Source: Euptelea pleiosperma (Eukaryota; Streptophyta; Magnoliopsida; Ranunculales; Eupteleaceae). From it: DNA of 64,000 nucleotides. This document shows, one piece after another, positions 12,001 to 22,631 of the stretch (within the stretch, counting starts at the first letter, position 1; each line of letters starts with the position of its first letter). Where the stretch lies: the NCBI GenBank assembly GCA_035048495.1, contig CM068551.1:15812248-15876247 (forward strand), written 5' to 3'. The translations under genes were made by a program, and so were the position numbers. The notes beneath the pieces were generated by a model, which worked only from the letters and a program-made list of their open reading frames with translations, did not search any database and was not told the origin of the DNA.

Positions 12001-13675
12001 GAAACCACCCAATGCTGATATGTTAGCAAATCCACCACCAACCTCCAACACCGAGGCATGCTGAAGTTGAGCAAAGACTTCAATCATACTAGGGAGTTTC
12101 CTACTCCCCAAGAGTTGAGCATGGACTGGCTCATATTCTGGTCAAAGGCCGGAGAGAAAGCGTGCAACGTCAAAATCTTCACGTTGTCTACGTTGCTTCT
12201 TGAAATCTGAAGTGAGAGGCTAGTAGACATTTAGTTCATTCCGAATATTCTGAAGAGGAATAATATTCTGCAAGATGCTTCTCACCCTACTGCAAGGAAG
12301 AATACTCTTCAACCAATGGTAAATCTGGGCGATGTTATTATCACCAGAATACATCCTCCCAACATACTCCAAAATCTCCTTTGCACTATTCAAAAACATC
12401 AGATTGATGCTAATTTTAGGATCCATGCTATTTTCACAACCATATCATGATCTGGGCATTCTCGTTTACCCACTTCGAATAATTACTGGCACAATATGTG
12501 GGTTGATTTTCACGCAAATATTTCAACTTTTCTTTGGCTGTAAGAAACACTTCAACAGACTTAGCCCAAGGAACATAATTGCTTCCATTGAGTTTGATGG
12601 AAATTATCTGGACATTAAAAACATCACTAGACACCATGATACTAGATTTGTTCTCTATTATTACCACCAAAAATTACTACTGAACACATAGAAACACAAA
12701 CCAAAAGTGATAGGAGGTGTAAATCAACCTCTTTTCTTGCGAGATTTAGACCTTTCGGAACAACTCCTTTAATGCGGGACTTATGGCACACTTAGGGGAG
12801 GTCTTGGGTTGGTGTGGCTTGCCTAGAAAGGGTCCTGGACAAGTGTGGTTTCACCTAGGAGGTGTTTTGCCTTTTTTTAAGCTTTGCGAGTTGCACAGAG
12901 AAGGCTCTGGGTAGATACGGAAGAGTCCAGAGAAGAATCTCACTCTTAAATCAACAGAATGCATGGAGAACTCACGGAAAACAAATCTCTCATCTTCTTA
13001 CACCCTACGATTTACTCTGGAAGCACTTCGATCTTCACAGGGGGTAAAACTTTCACACATCATGTAAAATACACCACACGAAGACCACGTTCTTCATTAC
13101 TCTTGCAGAATGGTCTCTTCACATCACGAACACCATGGGGTTTCACACACGAACCCTAAAACGAAATCTAGGATTCACTGGTTAACCCTAGATTTTAATA
13201 TTCTACCATAAATAAAGAACAGAAAAAGGAAAAAGGAACGGAGAAGAATATGGAACCCTAAATCAGTACAAGACCAAGTTTTGATACCATGTTAGATATT
13301 AGGTTTCATATAGGAGAGACCCATACGTCCCATACATAAAACCCACTAAGAAACATAACATAATATCTAACAAGTGCCACACAGCGTGTGTGCATATGTG
13401 CCTACTTGTGTCCATGTTAAATATTAGCTTTGATGAACAAATTGAAGACTTGTTGTATGGTAACGAGTGGTGCTCAACCAACAATTTGATTGACTCTTGT
13501 TATGTTACAGGTGGCTTGTGGAAAACGAGCAGGAGCCTTTACATGCTTGCTTGATGAAACAGGGAGGTATGACTCTCCTGAGTTTGCGACTGTTGATCTA
13601 AAACCAGATTTCAAGGTATCTTCACTGCTTGAAGTTTATGCACTGTTGGAAGCAAATTTCTATCTGGCACCGTAA
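58..13675 (+). CDS. HAD-superfamily hydrolase, At2g33255-like (3' part, four exons)
   Basis: Exons seen are about 58-100, 1219-1279, 5062-5196 and 13511-13675 (stop TAA at 13673-13675); earlier exons lie left of the window. The phases join cleanly: exon 1 ends in AG and exon 2 starts with A, giving Arg, and the next two junctions are phase 0. The spliced protein contains [21 protein letters not shown] (motif II Thr), YKPDPAPLL (motif III Lys), [11 protein letters not shown] (motif IV Asp pair) and a C-terminal [14 protein letters not shown]. This is the layout of plant HAD phosphatase-like proteins such as At2g33255. The nucleophile motif DxD is off the window. The last exon reads through a possible donor at 13616 to a stop that matches the family C-terminus. 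The acceptor of the first exon could instead lie near 41. Introns of 3.8 and 8.3 kb are filled with retroelements. The substrate is unknown. Confidence 0.88.
1500..2040. other. intronic sequence, degenerate, no clear identity
   Basis: This part of HAD intron 2 has no intact reading frame. It may be the decayed upstream part of the Copia fragment that becomes recognisable at about 2140, but I could not align it to Copia motifs with confidence. Confidence 0.3.
2135..2735 (+). mobile_element. Ty1/Copia 3' fragment: RNase H C-terminus plus LTR start
   Basis: Translation gives [15 protein letters not shown], then [31 protein letters not shown] and DVFTKGVP, the end of a plant Copia polyprotein. 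A TAG at about 2223 interrupts the frame before [11 protein letters not shown] purine tract (gaggggagtg) follows the stop codon, and an LTR appears to begin TGTTATCATA at 2526. Its far end is unclear, near 2735. It lies within HAD intron 2, in the same orientation as the gene. Confidence 0.85.
2850..3170 (-). mobile_element. Ty1/Copia RT-RNase H fragment, inverted
   Basis: The minus strand reads [28 protein letters not shown], then [17 protein letters not shown] and NLVSWSSKK. This is the connection/RNase H part of a Copia polyprotein. It stops just where the plus-strand fragment at 2135 picks up ([12 protein letters not shown]), so the two pieces are complementary in coverage and opposite in orientation. 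Frameshifts and stops show that it is dead. Confidence 0.85.
3167..3661. mobile_element. motif-run TIR element, GAATTCGG family
   Basis: The interior is rich in self-complementary words of the type CCGAATTAATTCG, separated by AT-rich spacers. The ends are imperfect inverted repeats: ATGGTTTTAAAATTCGG on the left, and the complement of CAAGATTCTAAACTTCG on the right. The flanks carry a perfect 9-bp direct repeat, gttgtaaac, at 3158-3166 and 3662-3670. This fits a non-autonomous DNA transposon with a Mutator-like target duplication. No coding capacity. Confidence 0.7.
3700..4660. other. AT-rich intron sequence, nothing recognised
   Basis: Part of HAD intron 2. No reading frame, clear repeat or domain was recognised. 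It contains short TATATA-rich stretches near 4085-4150. Confidence 0.4.
4795..4905 (+). repeat. (ATC)n microsatellite followed by a dispersed plant repeat word
   Basis: About eight ATC units at 4821-4845 run into AAGCCTTATCGGGGTCGGCT and acaaatctgg. This combination (ATC run, then a GGGGTCGGCTAC-like block) resembles a sequence widely dispersed in plant genomes, possibly SINE-derived. The family name is uncertain. Confidence 0.5.
5767..6120 (+). mobile_element. nested RNase H fragment, opposite strand to host LINE
   Basis: The plus strand reads [30 protein letters not shown] sequence and then [20 protein letters not shown], the pattern of the RVT_3-type RNase H domain at the end of plant LINEs. 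It splits the minus-strand LINE between its ALLGKWLW block and its zinc-binding tail. It could be an insertion from another LINE or a local inversion. Confidence 0.6.
6611..6754 (-). repeat. 72-bp in-frame tandem duplication over the LINE RT active site
   Basis: Two units (6611-6682 and 6683-6754) encode DDTxFFTSAxHNQLxYLRC twice, so the FVDD-type catalytic segment is doubled. The unit is 24 codons, so the frame is kept. Confidence 0.75.
9750..13372 (-). mobile_element. Ty1/Copia element, 3'-truncated, in HAD intron 3
   Basis: From right to left on the minus strand: a short LTR (13290-13372); a tRNA-iMet-like primer site TGGTATCAAAAC (13278-13289); gag ([20 protein letters not shown], near 12600); GAG-pre-integrase ([11 protein letters not shown], about 11300); integrase ([20 protein letters not shown] and [19 protein letters not shown]); and the RT start ([18 protein letters not shown], then [16 protein letters not shown], about 9755-9800). 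The sequence then changes abruptly into the LINE, so most of RT, RNase H and the 3' LTR are missing. Many frameshifts. Confidence 0.88.
13290..13372 (-). repeat. short 5' LTR of the Copia element (83 bp)
   Basis: Bounded by TGTTAGATATTA and TAATATCTAACA, with the primer-binding site directly adjacent at 13278-13289. This is unusually short for a Copia LTR and may have been internally deleted. Confidence 0.65.
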
Positions 13676-14347
13676 TCTCAAAGCCCTTTAAGAAGACACT
13701 AAAGGTAACCAGGGAATACAATAGCAACTCTGAAATTACAGTGGCACTGTCTAGTTTTCTCACCAATCTCAGTGAATTGGTGTATCTCATATGGTTCAAG
13801 TACAACTTCTAGACCATGATTACATGCAAGATTGACATCTACGTTGTAGTAGATTACAAAAGCATTGAAGAGGAGTGGATGGGACAAGAAATCCAAGAAT
13901 GACGAAACAGAGATCATGGACAAAGAACTAAATGGGTCTTATGAGTGTCATTTTAGGGATGAGAGTTGTAGTATAGAACACTATCAGGGAAGTAATTTTC
14001 GCTGGGAAGAATTTATTTCCAGGACATCAGACCACTTCTGAAGCCACTGCATTGTGTGGTTGTATTACCGTGGCCACTTTTTTTTTCCAACCACTTGGTG
14101 TTTGGATCACATATTGTTGCCCATTGATGCAGAACTCGACACTGAAATCCAAAATGCTGGTTGTGAGCACAATTCATTTTCTTAGAAGGTAACAACATTA
14201 CGCGAATTTTCTCAGAAGTGAACGTCAGAAAATAACAAAAGTATATTGATGCTCCCCACCCCATGTGCATGTGAACTGCAGATTCATCGATCCCATCTGT
14301 TTAATTGATGCACTATCCCATACATCAGTAAAGAGTGAAGTAGCCTT
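13676..14347. other. downstream of HAD gene, nothing recognised
   Basis: This stretch should hold the HAD 3' UTR and intergenic DNA. No domain or repeat was recognised. Confidence 0.4.
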
Positions 14348-14543
14348 AAGATTTTGTTGTTGGTCTCAGGTCAGTCTTTTTTGAGGTATGTCCCATCAAA
14401 GAGGTATGCCTTCAGCAGATTTTTTTTTGGGTAGGCTAGCCTCATAAGATTTTGTTGTTGGTGTCAGGTCAGTCTTTTTTGAGGTATGTCCCATCAGAGG
14501 TATATGCCGTCAACAGATATTTTTTTTGGGTAGTCAAGAGGGT
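14348..14543. repeat. 98-bp tandem duplication
   Basis: Two units starting aagattttgttgttgg at 14348 and 14446, both containing ggtcagtcttttttgagg and a T-rich tract. Several substitutions separate them. Confidence 0.85.
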
Positions 14544-15164
14544 CAGTGGTTAGTGGTCAGTGGGTGAACCCAGGTCGTGGTATGAAGACTCACAAACCTT
14601 ACCAACTTCGCAGGCTGGTCTAACAGACCGAATGCTTGAAATCAATATATGTTTAGCCATTTGTACAGTTGAGTGCAGGATTGCTCTTAGAGAGCATCAA
14701 TGTGGAGTGAACCTGCATCACAACCTTCTGATCTGTAGACATTTTTTTGGGTGGTTTGCTGCCAATTTTTATTTCAGTTTTTCCATTTGACCATCCATTC
14801 AAATGGTTTTTTTTTATTTTGATCTCCTAGGTGGGACCCATAATATGGTTGGCTCCTGACCCCTTGCATGTGCACTATTATCATGTTATGGTGCATGGGG
14901 ACTTTTGTCACCATCCGTAAAAAATACTCCGATTCTAGATTTATCTTCAAAATATTATGCCGAGTTGCGAAGCTTGATTCAGGATCTTTTGTGCCCAAGC
15001 CAGTGAAGGCCTTAACAGCCTTTCTTTTTCTAAATTTCTTGTCTTTTCGCTTTTCTCTTTTGGGAGAGGAAAGCTTGATGCAGGGATTTTCATGCTCATG
15101 CCGAGTTAAGGCCTGCCTATAAAAGAAACAAATAAAAAAAGCACAGTTAAGGCCTTAACTATTG

Positions 15165-15430
15165 TTTAAAAAAGGCCGTTATAACGAAAATAACGCCCGT
15201 TGTAACGGATTCGGACCTCCCCCTTATATACCATTTTAACCCTCAGAAAATAACGGTCGTTATTTTTGTTATAATGGCTGTTATTTTCAAATTGAAATTG
15301 AAATTGAAATTTTGAATTTTAGCATTTTTTCTGTTATTTTCTATTTTTTCCATTTTTGCCCAAGTGTTACAATCTGTTATAACAGAAAAAATGGTAATGC
15401 CCCTAGTCCATTATACAAATTTAGCCTGAG
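15165..15430 (-). mobile_element. motif-run TIR element, ATAACGG family (inverted copy)
   Basis: Starts TTTAAAAAAGGCCGTTATAA and carries repeated CCGTTAT/ATAACGG words, a ttcaaattgaaattgaaatt spacer, and the diagnostic block whose complement reads actaggggcattaccattt. It is oriented opposite to the copies at 42.4-44.7 kb. The right end is degraded. Confidence 0.65.
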
Positions 15431-15464
15431 ATTTTTTTTCTTGTGGGGAACATAAAAAAAATGT

Positions 15465-15695
15465 GCCACGTGGCACTTTCAATCCCACTGACCATGAATG
15501 ATTGGCCCACCTCTTGATGGACATACATACCAACAATCAGCCTGAATGGTGATTTCTAGCCTTGAATTCGAGCCTTTTTTGGTAATTAGATTGCATGGCT
15601 AGAAATTAACAATTAGGCTGATCATTGGTTTTTAGTTTTATCAAGGGGTATGCCAGTTATTTATGGGTCAGTGGAACAGAAAAGTGTCACGTGTT
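15465..15695. mobile_element. degenerate foldback MITE (arm-1 family)
   Basis: The left arm has gccacgtggcac and cagcctgaatggtgatttct; the right arm has attaggctgatcattggttt and gtgtcacgtg. These are the inverted arms seen more clearly at 45.7, 50.7 and 58.1 kb. The ends and target duplication cannot be resolved. Confidence 0.5.
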
Positions 15696-16363
15696 ATTAA
15701 TACGGTAGAGAAGGGTTGCCCCAACACAAAATCCCACTTCTTTGGCAGAAGGGTATGGTAGCCAAATCTCGCTTGTTCCTGCTCACCCGCAGGGCAAAGA
15801 GATTTTGCTTCTAATTTCGCCAGTGCCAATGCTAAATTTCAAAGGAGGGCGTGATAGCGAAAGAAACCGTGTGGTGTGGTTGGTAAAATCGGTTGGAAAC
15901 GTTCTACGCGCCCCACAGGAAAATGACCCCTAATGTTGAAGTTTGACATTTGATAGAGAATCTGTAAAATAGTTTAAAATTATAAACTATTAAAACTAAA
16001 AATATTTTAACGATAAAAGATAAGTAAACCAACCCAAACAGGCCTCGAACTGGTTTCAGGGCCCTGCCTTTTATGGAAGCTGAACTTGTACCCAAAAGGT
16101 GGGGCAGAACAGGAATCTGATTCGCAAAACCCTAGTAGTTGAACCAGGTAATAAAGGCCCTGCATGACTAGCCGAACCTAACGCTGCATCCAAACATCCC
16201 CTAAGTTATTTTTGAAGTACTAAAAAGGGCAGATCCATGGTCAACCTAGGCGCATTATGGCATACTTGTGCTCTAGCTTAGTATCAGTCCAATTCTAGGA
16301 CATGCCTAAAACTTAAGCCCAAGCTCGGGCTGCAGTCCAACCTTGGGCATAACTCATAAAACC

Positions 16364-16750
16364 TTTTTTTTTGATAAAGTAGAATATACTAAGAGAAAGG
16401 AAGGAATAGAACATGGAACAAAGGGAGTTTGAGAGGACCTCCAAAGAAGAAAGAAAATGAAAAGGACTCCTAAAACCCCTATACATAATGGAATCTCATC
16501 TAAACAACATGTCCTCAAAAGATAGACCTTTACACTCCTCAAAGACCACAAGCATAGAAGCGACTTGATGGAAAGAGAAATATCAAAGATAGAAGCCTTC
16601 TTCCCCTCTAAAGCTCTCATATTTCTCTCCCTCCAAATATCCCACCATACCGCGAAAAGCAGAATGCTCCAAAGTCTGCTTCCGCAAGGCAAAAAGCTAA
16701 AGCACTTCCAACTGCTCAAAGTTTCAGTGACCGATTCAGGAAGGACCCAC
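16364..16750 (-). mobile_element. 5'-truncated LINE tail with target-site duplication
   Basis: The minus strand encodes SILLFAVWWDIWRERNMRAL, the usual tail of plant LINE ORF2, and ends in CTTTATCAAAAAAAAA. The flanks repeat cataaaacc at 16355-16363 and 16751-16759, possibly extending to 13 bp. Only about 0.39 kb was inserted. Confidence 0.85.
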
Positions 16751-16769
16751 CATAAAACCTTTTATGTGA

Positions 16770-19260
16770 TCGTGATCAAAGAAATTAGATCTTATCCCTA
16801 CCTCTGATCACTATTTTCTTGATCATCTAGTTTGCTCTGATCACCTGCCCTAGCTCACCAAGGCTTCAAGATGGACGCCACTTGCCCTCTTTGCAACAAT
16901 ACTCCTACAACCATCAGACTTTCCTGGTACTGTCTTGAGAACCAAGTACCATACCTTACCCAAAACCTGAGATTTGCCATCTTTGCAGCTACAGATTACA
17001 ACTTGGACCAAATTGAGACCACCCTTTAAGCCTGAACAATGGATACATTTTCACTGGTATCCTATAGCCAATAGATCGGCAATTCCTACAGCCAATGGGC
17101 CACACACTTCCAGACCTGCCCCTTCTTATTTAGTCTGTCTTCCTTTCTGAATTGATGATGATTAATATTGCCTGTGATTCCCAGTGATACCTCATAATCT
17201 CTTGTGACAGAGTGCTCCACCTACAATTGACCTTCCAATCCTCAAACATGAAACAATATCCCAATTCCCAACTTCAGATACTAATCTCTATTAACCTTTA
17301 CCCATATTAGTTGCAGATCAGAAGGTTTCTTGGAGGCTGCTCAATTTTCTGAATGCATCTGGAACTTTATGGGGACTACAAGAAGGAATAAAGTATAAAA
17401 AAGGGACAAGATCTGCCAATGCAGGTGTACTAGATAAGTAAATACATCAATCTAAAAAATGTTTACATTCTATGAATATCTATCATACTAGGTCATCATA
17501 AAAGGTCTATCACTAACAATTCTCTCTTGCCAGAGATGATGAGTAAATCGCATGTTTATCTTGCAGATTGATGCTAAAACGGGAGCCCCATCCGATAAAT
17601 CCACTCTTCTACTTGTAGCTCCGCATTGCTTCACAATACCTATTTCGCAAAGCCCCTGAGAAGATAGATGCTACACAAAATTAAAAAAGTTTGGGAGAGT
17701 TAATCGTCAAGGCTGGAGTTGCAGACTAAAAAATGAAGAATAATAGTGAGATTACTGAATTGCAGTATGCCCATATTCAACAAGTATTACCATAAGATCA
17801 TTCATTTTCCATTGTAAAATATATAAGAACACAAACATTGATAAGATTTCAAAAGAAAAGGAAAAGAGGTGGTTAATACAATGCTTTCAATAAGAAACAA
17901 TCCCAACTCAAACCTATATCAAAATTGACCCTATATTCCCCACCAAAGAATATGCTGATAGGGCCCCAACCATTGGTTGACCTTGCATTTTACATTGTTT
18001 GCAGCACCATATAACTTGTCCAAAATGAATTTCAATCAATCCACAGGATCCTGCAAAGATGCTGACCACCTCTGAAAACTCGAGAGTCAAGATAGACCCT
18101 GCATTACTTCTAGGCCTATAAGCTTTACCACAAGCATGCCAAAGCTCATATGATCCTTTGCAGCTTCACCCACTTTGAGAAAACATCTCAAAATCTTCCC
18201 CATTGGTTAGGAAACAATGAGATATTACAACCAAATCCAACTTAGGTTCGGTTGGCAATAGCACAGAAGCGTACAGAAGATGCATCAAGTCCATTCCAGG
18301 ATAATGTGGACTCCCACTCGAATTTAATGACCAGTGACTGGTTAACGACGTGAATCATCGCCAGCACGGACATTTGATGAGAGTTAACCCCAGAAAAAAA
18401 AACAAATTTGTCTATCAGAAGGAAGAGTCAACTTAGTATCCCCAGCACCCTCACCATAATTCGCTTATGGTCCCCATCGGACTACTCCATCCAGCCCTCT
18501 CCTGATCTGCAGTGAGTGAACTCGGTCCGGGCAAAACACTCCAGCGAGAAGACCTACTATCTGCATGGATCCTCCATGTGCCATTCATTTCAGGGCAATG
18601 CAAAATTGCAACCCAAGCAGATACCATATCGAAGGAGAGAAGCGTCCAAGTTCCCAAGAGCCATGCTTGTTCCACTGTCTCAGCGTGCTCTAATCACACC
18701 AAATCTACCATATCTAATTCCCTTATTTGATACTCCTCTACCTGTCTCTCCAATGACGTAACATGCGGATCCTACCCTTAATTTGTACCCACCACCCTGG
18801 AATCCCAGCAAACATCTGGCACCAACCACATCCTTATCTATCCTACATCCACTCGATTTCCTGGCACAGACTGGCAGAATCCACCCTTAACCTACACCCT
18901 GTTCCAACCACTCCCATCACATGGCATCGTACCCTTACAACACAGCACAGATACCATGGCTTTGGTGGAAACCGCAAACCTCCCTACTACACACACCACA
19001 CACATGCTCACCATTAACATTTCCCAAAATACATACCTCTTCTTAGTTCTTACTGCTAACCTCGTCAGAATGTTCCAACAAACCCCAATTGAAGATATTT
19101 TTATTGTGATCAGATCCTCAGAGAAAATGACACCAGAAAATCTTGCAGAGGTGGGGCCACCAAGGGAAGGTCCATCTGTGAAAGCCATGCAAAAGAAACA
19201 GTTCAAGGTAAAAATACTGGACTTTTAGATAATTATCCCCGAGGCTGAAGCAGCTGGCCC
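16770..19260. other. unresolved stretch, possibly LINE ORF1/5' region
   Basis: No confident domain was seen. Broken plus-strand frames run up to 19228, just before a recognisable LINE ORF2 start at 19266. Part of this stretch may therefore be an eroded ORF1, but I found no zinc knuckle or other diagnostic motif. Confidence 0.35.
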
Positions 19261-19265
19261 AGCCA

Positions 19266-19450
19266 TGATCACCATCACATGGCATTGTCGGAGGAAGTCT
19301 ACCTCTAACAATTCAAGCACTCAATCTTGCTGAAAGACCTGACTTGGTTTTCATTGCTGAGACCAAGTTCGATGATCAGAAACAGAAGACTTAGTCCAAC
19401 AAACGGGCTTCAAAATTTTGATTGGATTCCAGCTCAGCAAGCAGCAAAGA
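19266..19450 (+). mobile_element. LINE ORF2 N-terminal endonuclease fragment
   Basis: The plus strand reads MITITWHCR, then (after a frame change) LPLTIQALNLAERPDLVFIA and ETKFD. This matches the start of plant L1 endonucleases (WNCRGL...TVQAL...PDLVFLMETK). It is cut off before the minus-strand LINE that begins near 19580. Confidence 0.7.
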
Positions 19451-19579
19451 TAGTAAGATGCACAGACATGGATACGGACACAAACATTGATATGGAAAAT
19501 GGGGAAACAACTCTTCATTTCCCAAATTGATACACAAATACATATGTGGGTATCCCATCCAATATGTCCACCATCCCTT

Positions 19580-21597
19580 CTTTTTTCTGATAACTATTGT
19601 AATGAAAAAAAGATGGGCAGACCTCCCATACAAAGAAGAAAAGAGGGAAGTGTTCTGTACAAAATACACTTCACAACAACTATGGCCAAATAGAACTTCC
19701 CATCTAAATACAATACATCAAACCAAACTCCTTTAAAATCTTCTAGAATGGACATCTAAAATTATAACAAAACTTTAATCTTCAAAATAATGCAAGAATT
19801 CTCCTCCACTTCATCTTCAAAAATGCGATTGTTTCTCTCCTGCTAAATAGTCCAGCATAGGGAAGAATACTCTAAAGGGCACCACATGGAGAGTAGAAGC
19901 TTCGGTTACCACACACGACCAGAGGAAAGGAAAGTAGAGATAGATAGTCAAGGCGGCATAGAATGACTGAACCGAGAACCATTCTCTAGGATCCCACATC
20001 CATCTTCATTTACCTTCCACGTTTTCAAGCCTAGGAGTCAATCTAAGTCTACTAACGAATGAAGCGACGTCCTCAATCATTGAGATTCTTTGCAAACCCA
20101 AATTCCATAAGAGCGAACCATCACTTCAAACAAAGCAATCCTTAACAGGCCTACCATGTAGCTCAGATAAAGTATAAACGGCAGGGAATGTAACTTGGAG
20201 TGAATGGTTGCCACATCAGATACCTTCTCAAAATCTCAACCTATCACTTTTCCCCACCTCGAACCCAATACCTCTCTTAAAGTCACTGAGAACCTTGGAC
20301 ATACCCTTCCAAACGCTAACACCCATGATAGAGAGAATCAAATTGCTTTCCCACCTATACAGCCTAATAATGACCTTATGCCAAAGGTTGTCCTACTCCT
20401 CATCAAAATGCTATAACCATTTGTTTGAAAGAAGATTCATGTCCTTGATGAGTCTGAAACCCAAGCCACCAAAAGGTGGTATTTGTGGGTATCTTCCTTC
20501 CCATTCCAAAAAAAATATATCTGATCAATCTCTCCAACTATTAACAATGCTGGCCGGAATAGAGGATAGCACATGATTTGGAATACAAGAGAGAGTGCTC
20601 TTAATGAGAGTAATCTTGTCGTATCTTTTTTTATGCATCAACGACGATAGATGCATTCACCATAGTTCCAGCATTACGGCAAACCCATGTCAAATATATT
20701 TCGGATTTGGGCTCTCTAGCAAAAATAAATCCTATTTAGACTATTACTTTTCCGTTACTATATTCTCATACGCGGGAATACCCTCATTAGCCAGATTTTG
20801 TAGCAAATTCTATTTGTTCTTTGCTGCTTTGGGTTGTGGGGCTTACTTCTTACTTAGCCTCAGTGGTAGTAGTTACTAGCTTTATAGATCATTGTGCGGA
20901 CAAATGGTTGCCATGCTATCTTTCCAAAAGAGGTAAGATCCTTTCGCATCCCTCAACCGTAAAATAAAATTGACATCAGTATGTAACCAACAGCAGACAC
21001 AAGTAAGAAGGAAAATACCACCTTACATCCCAAGCTACAAGCTAGATCTTGCAAATTAGCCACTTTCTCCCACACTAAATACCTCACTCTTGAATAAGTT
21101 GATTCGTAGACTGGAGACATCTTCAAAACATCTGAGCACGCAATGCAATATATGAGCTGGCTGAGAGAGTCTTTGGTAAAGAAAACCATGTCATCGGTAA
21201 ACTGAAGATGGGATATAATAGGGCTATTTGAGCCCACCTTAAAACTACAATAACCCCCCAGATCCTCTGCCTTTGTGGTCAAGCTACTAAGAGCTTCCTT
21301 CACAACAATAAATAAAAGGGAGAAATAAGGTTGTCCTACTTCAAACCCCTAGAACTCCTAAAGTAACCAGTCAAAGAACCATTGACCATCACGAAAAAGG
21401 AAGCAGTAGGGATACACACCTTAATCCAGCTCCTCCATTTAACGCAAATCCCATTCTGCCAAGTAGGTACAACAAGAAATCCTAGTTCACAAGGTCGCAA
21501 GCCTTCTACATATCAATCTTGAAAATAACGCTTGGTCTCCATACTTGATCCTGGAATCGATACATTCATTAGCAATAAAGGCACCATCCAAAACATG
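19580..21597 (-). mobile_element. LINE fragment (RT to 3' end), dead
   Basis: The minus strand carries MVLDGAFIANECIDSR (about 21550-21595), then KEALSSLTTKA and SHLQFTDDMVFF (RT), KITLIKSTLSCIPNHVLSS (about 20565-20620) and a WFSVQSFYAAL block (about 19950). The 3' end is near 19580 (TTATCAGAAAAAA). Stops and frameshifts are present. It is interrupted by a mitochondrial nad2 segment at 20627-20890. Confidence 0.8.
20627..20890 (+). pseudogene. nad2: NUMT: mitochondrial nad2 fragment inside a LINE
   Basis: The plus strand encodes TIDAFTIVPALRQTHVKYIS, DLGSLAKINPI, then after a frameshift FSYAGIPSLARFCSKFYLFF and AALGCGAYF. This is plant mitochondrial NADH dehydrogenase subunit 2 (internal segment). 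An in-frame stop and indels make it a pseudogene. On both sides the host LINE frame resumes (HGNHLS ... YDKITLIKSTLS), so the mitochondrial DNA entered an existing LINE copy. Confidence 0.85.
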
Positions 21598-21599
21598 GT

Positions 21600-21727
21600 T
21601 CAAAGTGATTGGTTTCGTTTCGTTTTGGTTAAACATCTGAGCTGTTTTTCATTTAAAATCCGTTATTTTTCCGTTAAATTCCATTTTTTCCGTTATACTG
21701 TTAAAACGGCCTCCTTTAAACCTTGGG
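21600..21727 (-). mobile_element. partial motif-run TIR element, AACGG family
   Basis: Ends CGTTAAAACGGCCTCCTTTA and aaccttg on the plus strand, the complement of the CAAGGTTTAAAGGAGGCCG terminus, preceded by several CCGTTA words. Only the end region is recognisable. Confidence 0.6.
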
Positions 21728-21984
21728 TAGTACTACACCCAGAATGACTATTTTGAATCAGTGAGAGAGAGAGAGATCAAACCCCCTTCGTCATTTCTCG
21801 CAAAAGAGGGCCTTATACCAATATCAAATACTAAAGCAAAAACATACAGCTAGAGTGATATGAACACAAGCAACCAGCATGAAAGTAACCACGTATTTGT
21901 GCATAATGAACTAAAAAAGATAAGGAAAACGAATTGACAACCTGGACAGGGGATTGTATGTCTTGACAGGTTACCAACATTCTG

Positions 21985-22240
21985 TCCACTGAATGCGTGG
22001 CCGGCTATACGGGAAGGAGTCCCTCTGCTTACAAGTTTGCTAAGGATTGGCAGCAGCAAACTGAGATTGCTAATGCTTATTACTTGGAAAGGGCAGCTAA
22101 GAGGATAAAAAAGTGGGCGGATAAGGAAAGAAGGCCCGCAGCAAACTTTAAGGCGGGAGACTGGGTGCTGGTGAAACTTCAGCCGGTCTATCGGAAGTTG
22201 CACAAAGGGCTCATACGGAAGTACGATGATTTGCATCTAA
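21985..22240 (+). mobile_element. Ty3-type integrase C-terminal fragment
   Basis: Reads TGRSPSAYKFAKDWQQQTEI, ANAYYLERAAKRIKKWADKE and KAGDWVLVKLQP, the C-terminal part of a plant Ty3 (chromovirus-like) integrase. No LTRs are seen. It sits just beyond the 3' end of the WD-repeat gene, in convergent orientation. Confidence 0.85.
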
Positions 22241-22631
22241 TACTAATTCTGGCGGAGTCAAACAGGCATGTTTCAAACCTTAAAAAAACTTATAAAAAAA
22301 CCTTAATAACTCAAATATTTCAGATAATAATCCAAAGAAATACTTTGTCATTGCGTTGAACCGAAGAATTACCAAAACCAACATTGGGAAATTCACAGAT
22401 CACTTCCAGAACTCAGGTATGGCACAAAGGAGGAAAATACCTTCAGCACAGGTCTTCAATTCAGCTGAGTCAAAAATAGCTGAGACATATCTGATACTCG
22501 GCTACACAATCATGAACCTGTCATCAAGAACAGAAGAAAAAATACAATCAAGAAAAATGGAATCAACTCAGATATCAGTAGACCATCAAGGCAAGAAAAA
22601 GATGGATACCATAGCGCCAATCTATTAAAAG

